Of a stretch of DNA of 64,000 bases, positions 54,515-61,053 are shown in pieces. The DNA is taken from contig DVJB01000028.1 of the NCBI GenBank assembly GCA_018710845.1, positions 62,001-126,000 on the forward strand. The letters run 5' to 3'. The stretch's first letter is position 1, and each line of letters starts with the position of its first letter. The DNA comes from Candidatus Onthomonas avicola (GTDB lineage Bacteria > Bacillota > Clostridia > Oscillospirales > Oscillospiraceae). Position numbers and translations under genes: made by a program. The notes below the pieces were generated by a model. That model saw nothing but the letters and a program-made list of their open reading frames with translations, searched no databases and was not told where the DNA came from.

Positions 54515-56347
54515 ATGTGCGGAATTGTCGGTTTTATCGGCGCACAGCAGGCGGCGCCTATCCTGCTTGACGGCCTGCAGCGGCTGGAATACCGCGGGTA
54601 TGACTCGGCGGGCCTCGCGGTCTATGACAGCGCGCGCGGCCTGCAGCTGGCCAAGGCAAAGGGCCGCCTGCATGTGCTCTCTGAGCTGGTGGACGGCGGG
54701 GCGAAGCTCGCCGGTACGGCCGGGGTGGGGCACACCCGCTGGGCCACCCACGGCGAGCCGTCGGATACCAACTCCCACCCCCACCTGAGCGACTCCGGCC
54801 GCATCGCGGTGGTGCACAACGGCATCATCGAAAATTACATGGAGATCAAGGAGTATCTGCAGGGCAAGGGCATGGTCTTCCACTCGGACACGGACACAGA
54901 GGTGGTGGCCCAGCTGCTGGAGTACTACTACGAGGACGACCTGGTGGAGGCGACCTTTAAGGTGCTGCACCGGATCGAGGGCTCTTATGCCCTCGGTATC
55001 CTCTGCGCCGACCACCCGGACCAGCTCATCGCCGTCCGGAAGGACAGCCCGCTCGTGCTCGGCTACGGCGAGGGGTGCAGCTTTCTCGCCAGCGATGTGA
55101 CCGCGCTGATCAAATACACCAAGACGGTGAGCTATATGGAGGACGGCGAGCTCGCCATCCTCACGCGCGACGGCATCCAGGTCTACGACTCCCTCCTGCA
55201 GCCGGTGGAGAAGGAGCGCACCACGGTGGACTGGGACATCTCGGACGCGGAGAAGGGCGGCTACGAGCACTTTATGTTCAAGGAGATCATGGAGCAGCCG
55301 GAGGCGCTGCGCAAGGCGGTCTCCCCGCGGATCCAGAACGGCAGGGTGGTGCTGGAGAACCTGACGCTGGAGCCCGACTTCCTGCGCCGGCTCTCGCGGC
55401 TGTATATCGTGGCCTGCGGCTCCTCCTATCACGTCGGCGTAGTCGGAAAATATCTGCTCGAGCGGCTGCTGCGCAAGCCGGTGGAGGTGGCGCTCGCCTC
55501 GGAATTCCGCTATTCCGAGCCACTGGTGGACGAGAACTCCCTGGTCATCGTCATCAGCCAGTCGGGCGAGACGCTGGACACCATGGCCGCCCTGCGGGAG
55601 GCCAAGCGCCTGGGCGGGCGGATCCTCTCCATCGTCAATGTGGTGGGCAGCTCCATCGCCCGGGAGTCCGACCAGGTGCTCTACACCTGGGCCGGTCCGG
55701 AGATCGCCGTGGCCACCACCAAGGCCTACTCCACCCAGATGGCGGTGGTGGACCTGCTGGCGCTGTACTTCGGTAAGATCCTGGGCACGGTGGAGGAGAG
55801 CGAGTACCACGCGGTGCTGGATGAGATGCTCCTGCTGCCGGGGAAGATGGAGGCCATCCTCTCCAACAAGGACGATATCCAGTATTTCGCCTCTCAGTAT
55901 TTCAACCACGACAGCGTGTTCTTTATCGGCCGCAACGTGGACTACGCCCTGGGCCTGGAGGGCTCCCTGACGCTCAAGGAGATCTCCTACATCCACTCCG
56001 AGGCCTACGCCTCCGGGGAGCTGAAGCACGGCACCATCAGCCTCATCGAGGACGGCACGCTGGTGGTGGCCCTGGGGACCTATGGGAAGCTGTTTGACAA
56101 GGCCATGGCCAACGTGCTGGAGGTGCGCTCCCGGGGGGCCGACGTGCTGGCGCTTACCACGGAGAACCGCCGGGCGGATATGGAGAAGAACGCCAATGCG
56201 GTCATCACCATCCCGGAGACCCACGATATGCTGCTGCCCAGCCTGGGCGTGGTGCCGCTGCAGCTGTTTGCCTACTATGTGGCCCTCATGCGCGGCTGCG
56301 ACATTGACAAGCCCCGGAACCTGGCCAAGAGCGTGACGGTGGAGTAA
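54515..56347 (+). CDS. glmS: glutamine-fructose-6-phosphate aminotransferase (isomerising)
   Basis: Makes glucosamine-6-phosphate from fructose-6-phosphate and glutamine, the first step of amino-sugar and peptidoglycan precursor synthesis. The 610-residue product starts MCGIVGFIG, so Cys2 becomes the N-terminal nucleophile of the glutaminase domain. This domain includes RLEYRGYDSAG and GVGHTRWATHGEP. Two SIS domains follow (VACGSSYHVGVVGKYLLE with SQSGETLDTM, then the second with FIGRNVDYALGLEGSL). The C terminus DIDKPRNLAKSVTVE is the conserved GlmS end. The start at 54515 is preceded by TGGAGGAATC. The last 17 codons plus downstream sequence are duplicated 192 bases further on. Confidence 0.98.
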   Translation: MCGIVGFIGAQQAAPILLDGLQRLEYRGYDSAGLAVYDSARGLQLAKAKGRLHVLSELVDGGAKLAGTAGVGHTRWATHGEPSDTNSHPHLSDSGRIAVVHNGIIENYMEIKEYLQGKGMVFHSDTDTEVVAQLLEYYYEDDLVEATFKVLHRIEGSYALGILCADHPDQLIAVRKDSPLVLGYGEGCSFLASDVTALIKYTKTVSYMEDGELAILTRDGIQVYDSLLQPVEKERTTVDWDISDAEKGGYEHFMFKEIMEQPEALRKAVSPRIQNGRVVLENLTLEPDFLRRLSRLYIVACGSSYHVGVVGKYLLERLLRKPVEVALASEFRYSEPLVDENSLVIVISQSGETLDTMAALREAKRLGGRILSIVNVVGSSIARESDQVLYTWAGPEIAVATTKAYSTQMAVVDLLALYFGKILGTVEESEYHAVLDEMLLLPGKMEAILSNKDDIQYFASQYFNHDSVFFIGRNVDYALGLEGSLTLKEISYIHSEAYASGELKHGTISLIEDGTLVVALGTYGKLFDKAMANVLEVRSRGADVLALTTENRRADMEKNANAVITIPETHDMLLPSLGVVPLQLFAYYVALMRGCDIDKPRNLAKSVTVE

Positions 56348-56378
56348 ACGAAGGGGGCCGCAGGAGCGGGCAGCCGCG
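56294..56378 (+). repeat. direct repeat copy 1: functional glmS 3' end
   Basis: An 85-base stretch covering the last codons of glmS, the stop and 31 bases beyond. It is repeated at 56486-56570 with two differences, GAC/GAT and GCC/GCT, both silent in the glmS frame. Confidence 0.9.
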
Positions 56379-56485
56379 TCCAAGCGTTTTCACCGGAGGT
56401 GAAAACCTTGCCGCAGGGCGGATTCATTCCGCCCGAGGAAGTACAATAAAAAGGGGCCCCCACGGGGTCTGCCCCGTGGGGCCAT
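56379..56485. other. 107-bp interval between the two glmS 3'-end copies, with hairpins
   Basis: It contains three inverted repeats: TTTTCACC/GGTGAAAA, GGGCGGA/TCCGCCC around TTCAT, and GGCCCC-CACGGGG/CCCCGTG-GGGCC around TCTG. No ORF is evident. It could be the remnant of a mobile insertion, or terminators of glmS. The second copy of the glmS end begins right after the third hairpin. Confidence 0.6.
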
Positions 56486-56570
56486 GGCTGCGACATTGAT
56501 AAGCCCCGGAACCTGGCTAAGAGCGTGACGGTGGAGTAAACGAAGGGGGCCGCAGGAGCGGGCAGCCGCG
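56486..56570 (+). repeat. direct repeat copy 2: silent glmS 3'-end fragment
   Basis: It encodes GCDIDKPRNLAKSVTVE and a stop, but with no gene upstream. It is 83 of 85 bases identical to the functional end. Confidence 0.9.
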
Positions 56571-56603
56571 CGCCGCGCCAGAAGGAGAAAAACCATATAC
56601 GGA

Positions 56604-56640
56604 AAAAGACAGCTCCGGAATCGTTTCGGAGCTGTCTTTT
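56604..56640. terminator. bidirectional Rho-independent terminator
   Basis: AAAAGACAGCTCCG pairs perfectly with CGGAGCTGTCTTTT around a 9-base loop, with A- and T-runs on either side. It separates the glmS region from the convergent lrgAB genes. Confidence 0.9.
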
Positions 56641-56656
56641 CGTGTTGAAACGGAGA

Positions 56657-57340
56657 TCAATAGGACAGGAACATGGAAAACAGCACGGTAATCAGACCGC
56701 AGACGCCAATAGCCAGTCCGCTCATGGCGCCCTCAGTCTCTCCAATTTCCAAAGCTTTGGAGGTCCCAACGGCGTGGGAACTGGCCCCGATGGCAAGCCC
56801 TGCGTCCACCGGGTTCTTGACCCGCAGCAAACGGATCAGGAAAGGGGAGATTATGCTGCCCAGAATGCCGGTGATACAGACCGCTACCACTGTGAAGGAG
56901 GGGATCCCCCCGTGGGCTTCGGCTACACTGACAGCGATGGAGGTAGTCACGGATTTGGGGAGCAGAGAGGCTGTGGCAGCTTCGTCCAATCCAAATATCC
57001 GGCACATCAGCAGGACGCTGCCCATAGAGACCAGGGAACCAATGGTGCATCCCACTAAGACGGGGAGCCAGTTTTTCCGCAGCAGCTGGATCTTGTTGTA
57101 GATGCTGACGGCCAAGGCAGCGGTAGCAGGGGAGAGGAACAGGGTAATGAGTTCACCGCCTCGGTTGTAGTCGGCATAAGGGATTCGGAAGACCAATAAG
57201 ATGCAGATGACCAGTATGGAGGCAATCAGCAGAGGGTTGCAGACAGCAAGGCGGGTCTTTTTCTGGATCTTGACGCCAATCCAGAAAGCCAGAATGCTCA
57301 GCGCCACGCCAAAAAAGGGAGAGGCAAACAGATCAGCCAT
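56657..57340 (-). CDS. lrgB: LrgB/CidB-family membrane protein
   Basis: A 227-residue protein with about seven membrane helices, partner of LrgA. The family pattern is clear: FGVALSILAFWIGVKIQKKT, LFLSPATAALAVSIYNKI, LPKSVTTSIAVSVAEAHGG and GLAIGASSHAVGTSKALEIGETEGAMSGL. Members control cell lysis by holin-like activity or transport pyruvate and related compounds under overflow metabolism. The start at 57340 follows GGAGAGGAGGAAACACC; the track start is upstream. The first eight bases overlap lrgA. Confidence 0.93.
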   Translation of the reverse strand: MADLFASPFFGVALSILAFWIGVKIQKKTRLAVCNPLLIASILVICILLVFRIPYADYNRGGELITLFLSPATAALAVSIYNKIQLLRKNWLPVLVGCTIGSLVSMGSVLLMCRIFGLDEAATASLLPKSVTTSIAVSVAEAHGGIPSFTVVAVCITGILGSIISPFLIRLLRVKNPVDAGLAIGASSHAVGTSKALEIGETEGAMSGLAIGVCGLITVLFSMFLSY

Positions 57341-57698
57341 GGTGTTTCCTCCTCTCCAACAGGTGCAGAGTTGCACGGACACTCAGTGCCGTAGCCGCAA
57401 AAGTCAGCACTGTGCTGACTGCACAGATCAGCAGAAGGGGGAGCAGGTATTGCTGCAGTATGTCGGTATATTCCATAATACCAACCAGAGACGGCAGAAA
57501 AAAGATCGCCATATTGGCCAGCAGGAAATCCGCTTTTTCCCGGATATGCTCCAATTTGAGAAGGCCGGTCAATAGCAGCAATAGCAGCAGGAGCATGGCG
57601 ATGACGCTGGCAGGGAAGGAGAAGGGTAATAGAGACGCAACAACTTCGCTGACCCAGCAAAGGCCGAAAATAATGCCGATTTGATAGAAAATTTTCAT
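57333..57698 (-). CDS. lrgA: LrgA/CidA-family holin-like protein
   Basis: A 121-residue membrane protein with four helices. GIIFGLCWVSEVVASLLPFSFPASVIAMLL shows the CidA/LrgA signature (P-x-S-V-I-x-M). EHIREKADFLLANMAIFFLP is followed by LVGIMEYTDIL, the conserved loop. LytTR-type regulators often control these genes in other Bacillota. It is the first gene of the pair, with a consensus promoter 43 bases upstream and AAGGAGAG before ATG. Confidence 0.92.
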   Translation of the reverse strand: MKIFYQIGIIFGLCWVSEVVASLLPFSFPASVIAMLLLLLLLLTGLLKLEHIREKADFLLANMAIFFLPSLVGIMEYTDILQQYLLPLLLICAVSTVLTFAATALSVRATLHLLERRKHHG

Positions 57699-57740
57699 AG
57701 GGAAGTGCTCTCCTTGTGGGGGTTCTGAATGGTCAGGGAA

Positions 57741-57769
57741 ATTTTAGCGCTTGGCCCGGGTTTTGTCAA
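57741..57769 (-). promoter_or_regulatory. consensus promoter of lrgAB
   Basis: Minus-strand TTGACA (57764-57769) and TAAAAT (57741-57746) are 17 bp apart. Confidence 0.85.
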
Positions 57770-57801
57770 TAAAATTTGCTCGGCTGGAGGCAGGGCGCAA
57801 A

Positions 57802-57866
57802 AAATCCCCCCTGGCCCTGCCCAGGGGGGATCATCGCGTCCCAAAAGTACGCGATGATGGGGATTT
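57802..57866. repeat. nested palindrome (REP/MITE-like) between divergent promoters
   Basis: The 65-bp stretch starts AAATCCCC and ends GGGGATTT, an 8-bp terminal inverted repeat. Inside are TCCCCCCTGG/CCAGGGGGGA (57805-57830) and ATCATCGCGT/ACGCGATGAT (57830-57858), both perfect. The first inner hairpin and the outer pairing share bases and exclude each other. Confidence 0.65.
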
Positions 57867-57873
57867 GTCCCAT

Positions 57874-57901
57874 TTGACAAACCAACCCGTTTCGGTATAA
57901 T
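57874..57901 (+). promoter_or_regulatory. consensus promoter of the beta-lactamase-like gene
   Basis: TTGACA (57874-57879) and TATAAT (57896-57901) are 16 bp apart, 59 bases before the ATG. Confidence 0.85.
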
Positions 57902-57960
57902 AGGGGACGGCGGCCTGACCGCCGCCGATGCAGTTGTGTTATCAGAAAGGATTCAAAGCC

Positions 57961-60012
57961 ATGAAACAGTTGAAAACGCGCCTGTCCGCTTTGGTGATGG
58001 CCCTGGTGCTGCTGGTCTCTCTGGCGCCGGCGGCCGCGGCAGACGACACTTCCGATGGTTTAGAACAGACGGCGCAGATACAGGCGCAGACCGCTATGGA
58101 GTACGGCGGCGCTACCAGCGTACAGTATGCCCTGTGGAAAGATGGGGAGATCGTCCTCACGGGCAGCGCTGGTGTCTACTCCCTGACGGAGAACCGCTTG
58201 CTTACCGATGATATCCTCTATGGGGCGGGCTCCATCAGCAAGGTCTACACCGCTGCGGCCATGATGCTCCTGGTGGAGGATGGCAAGGTGGACCTGGACG
58301 AGCCGGTCACCACCTACCTCCCGGACTTCACTATGGCTGACGAGCGGTATCAGAATATCACCGTGCGGATGCTCCTGAACCACTCCTCTGGCCTTATGGG
58401 CAGTGCTGGCCCCGGCTCTTTCCTCTTTGCCGACGGGGAGTATGACGCCACCGATGACCTGCTGGAGCGGCTCTCCACCCAGACCCTCCAGGCGGATCCG
58501 GGGGCCTACAGCGTCTACTCCAACGACAGCTTCTCCTTGGCCCAGCTGGTGATTGAGGCGGCCAGCGGCATGGACTTCGGTGATTTCCTGGCACAGGAGA
58601 TCGCGGAGCCCCTGGGACTGGAGAGCACCTTTGTCCCCAGCGACGACTTTGATACCAGCCGTCTGGCGAAGGCCTACCTCACCACCGGCGAGACCCGGGC
58701 CCTGCCGCCGGAGACCCTGGCCGTCTATGGGTGCGGCGGTATCTACGCCACCGCCTCCGATCTGGCGGCCTTCGGCGGGGCCCTCACCGGCGAGGCGCTC
58801 CTCAGTGAGGAGTCCCTGACCGCCATGGCCACCAACGAGGCGGTGAAGGGCATGTGGCCCGAGGACAGTGAGGACGACGCCCTGGCCTATGGCCTGGGCT
58901 GGGACAATGTCCACATGTTCCCCTTCAACCAGAACGGCATCCAGGCCCTGGTGAAGGGCGGGGATACCCTGGCCTACCACGCGGGGCTGGTGGTGCTGCC
59001 GGAGTACGATATGGCCTGCGCCGTCATGTCCTCCGGCGGCGTCAGCACCTATAACCAGGCCTCGGCCGCCAACATCCTCATCGCCGCACTGGCGGAGGAG
59101 GGCGTGACGGTGGAGACCACGGCTGCCCTGGACGAGGCGGCGCCGGCTGCCATGCCTGCGGAGCTGATGGACTACAGCGGGGCCTACGGCACCTCCACCA
59201 CCGTGGGCCGGGTGGACGTGTCCGCCGACGGGGTGCTGACCCTGGATCTGGCCGGCACACAGCAGCAGCTGACCTACCGGGAGGACGCAACCTTCCGGGA
59301 TGCAGACAACTTCGCCTTGCTGAAATTCGTGGAGGAGGAGAACGGGCAGGTCTACCTCTTCCAGAAGTCCTACGGCTATGTACCCGGCTGGGCGGTGTTC
59401 CCCACCGCCAGCTACGTGCTGGAGCGCCTGCCGGACTATGAGGCGGATCCCGAGGCTCTGGCAGCCTGGCAGGCCCGGGACGGGAAGTTCTACCTCCAGG
59501 TCAATGAGCGGTATTCCTCTGCCCTGTACCCCTTCAGCAGTGTCTTTGCGGGCCTCTCCTTCCAGGGACTCCCGGAGGGTGCGGAGGGCTATCTGCTGAA
59601 CAACCAGATCGTGGACGCCAACACCGCGGTGCCGGCGCTGCAGATCCCCGGCACCGGAAGCCGGGACAGCGGCACCGTGGAGTTTACGACGATAGACGGC
59701 GTGGAGTATATCCTCCTCAACGGCGCGATCTACATGGACAGCGCCGCGGTACCTGCCATCTCCGCTGCGGAGAGCTCCGTCTGCACGGTTCAGGGCCAGG
59801 AGAGCGCCCGGTGGTACCAGGTGGGCTCCGCCGCCGGCAAGACCATGACTGTGGAGGTCCCGGAGGACGCCATGTTTACGGTCTACGACGCAAACCTCCA
59901 GATGGTGGCCTCCTCCTGGATCTACGGCGATACTGCCGTAACGCTGCCGGAGGGCGGTTGGATCGTCTTTGCGGCAGAAGATACCGCCCAGTTTACGATC
60001 ACCATGGCATAA
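57961..60012 (+). CDS. secreted serine hydrolase of the class C beta-lactamase family
   Basis: A 683-residue extracellular protein. A signal peptide (TRLSALVMALVLLVSLAPAAAA) is followed by a beta-lactamase/PBP4-like domain. The SxxK motif is in GAGSISKVYTAAAMM (Ser about residue 96) and the YxN motif in YSVYSNDSFSLAQLV. The domain runs to about residue 390. The remaining 290 residues are beta-rich with no recognised motifs. Family members act as D-amino-acid peptidases or esterases more often than as antibiotic-degrading enzymes, so resistance should not be assumed. CAGAAAGGATTC precedes ATG. Its own consensus promoter and a long downstream hairpin define a single-gene unit. Confidence 0.88.
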   Translation: MKQLKTRLSALVMALVLLVSLAPAAAADDTSDGLEQTAQIQAQTAMEYGGATSVQYALWKDGEIVLTGSAGVYSLTENRLLTDDILYGAGSISKVYTAAAMMLLVEDGKVDLDEPVTTYLPDFTMADERYQNITVRMLLNHSSGLMGSAGPGSFLFADGEYDATDDLLERLSTQTLQADPGAYSVYSNDSFSLAQLVIEAASGMDFGDFLAQEIAEPLGLESTFVPSDDFDTSRLAKAYLTTGETRALPPETLAVYGCGGIYATASDLAAFGGALTGEALLSEESLTAMATNEAVKGMWPEDSEDDALAYGLGWDNVHMFPFNQNGIQALVKGGDTLAYHAGLVVLPEYDMACAVMSSGGVSTYNQASAANILIAALAEEGVTVETTAALDEAAPAAMPAELMDYSGAYGTSTTVGRVDVSADGVLTLDLAGTQQQLTYREDATFRDADNFALLKFVEEENGQVYLFQKSYGYVPGWAVFPTASYVLERLPDYEADPEALAAWQARDGKFYLQVNERYSSALYPFSSVFAGLSFQGLPEGAEGYLLNNQIVDANTAVPALQIPGTGSRDSGTVEFTTIDGVEYILLNGAIYMDSAAVPAISAAESSVCTVQGQESARWYQVGSAAGKTMTVEVPEDAMFTVYDANLQMVASSWIYGDTAVTLPEGGWIVFAAEDTAQFTITMA

Positions 60013-60031
60013 CGACAGATCAAAACCTTGC

Positions 60032-60065
60032 GGAGGGAGTATGGCGCGCCATACCCCCTCCGCTG
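60032..60065 (+). terminator. hairpin after the beta-lactamase-like gene
   Basis: GCGGAGGG-A-GTATGGC pairs with GCCATAC-C-CCCTCCGC, a nearly perfect 16-position stem with one mismatch. No T-run follows, so its terminator role is tentative. Confidence 0.5.
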
Positions 60066-60083
60066 CTTTGGGATGGGAGAAAC

Positions 60084-60123
60084 AGCAGGGCGGCGGGAGA
60101 AATGCTTCTCCCGCCGCCCTGCT
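60084..60123 (-). terminator. 18-bp perfect hairpin after the Asn/Gln-rich peptide gene
   Basis: AGCAGGGCGGCGGGAGAA pairs perfectly with TTCTCCCGCCGCCCTGCT around a four-base loop. It starts three bases past the stop codon of the small gene on the minus strand, and GTTTC follows. Confidence 0.7.
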
Positions 60124-60125
60124 GG

Positions 60126-60239
60126 TTACTTGTTGCAGTTCTGATTCTTGTTTTGGTTGTTATTCTGATTGTTGGTATTCTGGTTCGTGTTCTTATTCTG
60201 ATTGTTCTTGTTCTGGTTGGTGTTGCAGTTCTTCTCCAT
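60126..60239 (-). CDS. 37-residue Asn/Gln/Lys-rich peptide (absent from the ORF track)
   Basis: The frame reads MEKNCNTNQNKNNQNKNTNQ and continues in the same style to NQNCNK and TAA. About half the residues are asparagine, with Gln, Lys and Thr making up most of the rest and two cysteines near the ends. It was too short for the ORF track. A perfect AAGGAGGTG lies seven bases upstream of ATG, and an 18-bp hairpin follows the stop, so this is a designed gene rather than chance repeat. Codons mix AAC/AAT and CAG/CAA. The composition recalls gamma-type small acid-soluble spore proteins or spore-coat peptides, but that is a compositional analogy only. It is divergent from rubrerythrin. Confidence 0.75.
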   Translation of the reverse strand: MEKNCNTNQNKNNQNKNTNQNTNNQNNNQNKNQNCNK

Positions 60240-60370
60240 GGAGCGCACCTCCTTTCCTGCAGCTGAGTACGGCTCTATTGTTGCCCCGCTGCGGAAAAAT
60301 ATACATGCATGGGAGAATAAAACAAAATCGCCCTGCCCATACTAGCCTTACCAATGTAAGGAGGTAGGTT

Positions 60371-60961
60371 ATGGAACTGCGAGACAGCGTTACCAAGGAG
60401 AATCTGCTGCGGGCGTTTGCCGGGGAGAGCCAGGCGCGCAACCGCTATACCTTTTCTGCGGCCACCGCGAAGAAGAACAACATGGAGGTGCTGCAGCTGG
60501 TGTTTGAATACACCGCCGGCCAGGAGAAGGAGCACGCTGAGGTGTTTTACGACTACCTGAAGAAAGCCGGCTGCGCCAACATTGACATCACCGCCGGCTA
60601 TCCGGTAGACTGCACCGAGGATGTGCTGGAGCTGCTGAAGCTGGCCACAGAGCACGAGATGGACGAGTATGAGAGTGCCTACCCCGCCTTTGGCGACCAG
60701 GCGGAGCAGGAGGGCTTTCCGGCCATTGCCGCGGCCTTCCGGCAGATTGCCAAGATCGAAAAGGTCCACGCCGACCGCTTCAAGCGCTTTGCCCAGCTGC
60801 TGGAGCAGGGAAAGCTCTTTGTCAGCGATGTGGACACAGCCTGGATCTGCCTCAACTGCGGCCATATCCACAACGGAAAGCAGGCGCCGGCCCAGTGCCC
60901 GGTCTGCAAGCACAGCCAGGGGTACTTTATCCGCCTGGAGCTGTCCCCCTATGAAAAGTAA
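60371..60961 (+). CDS. rubrerythrin
   Basis: A 196-residue non-haem iron peroxidase that reduces hydrogen peroxide in anaerobes. The N-terminal diiron four-helix bundle has the ligand motifs AFAGESQARNRYTFSAA, QEKEHAEVF, ATEHEMDEYE and EKVHADRFKRF. The C-terminal rubredoxin-like iron site is ICLNCGHIHNG...CPVCKHSQGYF, with four cysteines in CxxC pairs. TAAGGAGG lies upstream of ATG. No redox partner is adjacent. A perfect 18-bp terminator follows. Confidence 0.96.
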   Translation: MELRDSVTKENLLRAFAGESQARNRYTFSAATAKKNNMEVLQLVFEYTAGQEKEHAEVFYDYLKKAGCANIDITAGYPVDCTEDVLELLKLATEHEMDEYESAYPAFGDQAEQEGFPAIAAAFRQIAKIEKVHADRFKRFAQLLEQGKLFVSDVDTAWICLNCGHIHNGKQAPAQCPVCKHSQGYFIRLELSPYEK

Positions 60962-60970
60962 GCTCTGAAA

Positions 60971-61015
60971 ATAAGACGCCCGGCAGAGGAAACTCTGCCG
61001 GGCGTCTTATTTTGC
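60971..61015. terminator. bidirectional terminator with GAAA tetraloop
   Basis: ATAAGACGCCCGGCAGAG pairs perfectly over 18 bp with CTCTGCCGGGCGTCTTAT around a GAAA tetraloop, then TTTTG. It lies between convergent rubrerythrin and SLH genes. Confidence 0.95.
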
Positions 61016-61053
61016 TCAGGATAGGCGCTTTTGGGAACCGTCCGGGTATCGCT

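Noticed and set aside
54494-56383. 629-codon minus-strand ORF
   Set aside because: Shadow of glmS; the plus-strand GlmS is complete and unmistakable.
56292-56500. Complete Tn7-like element at glmS
   Set aside because: The interval between the duplicated ends is only 107 bp with no transposase. Only a footprint is suggested.
57961-60012. Antibiotic-resistance beta-lactamase
   Set aside because: The SxxK and YxN motifs show the fold only. The protein is much longer than true beta-lactamases and the family is mostly peptidases and esterases.
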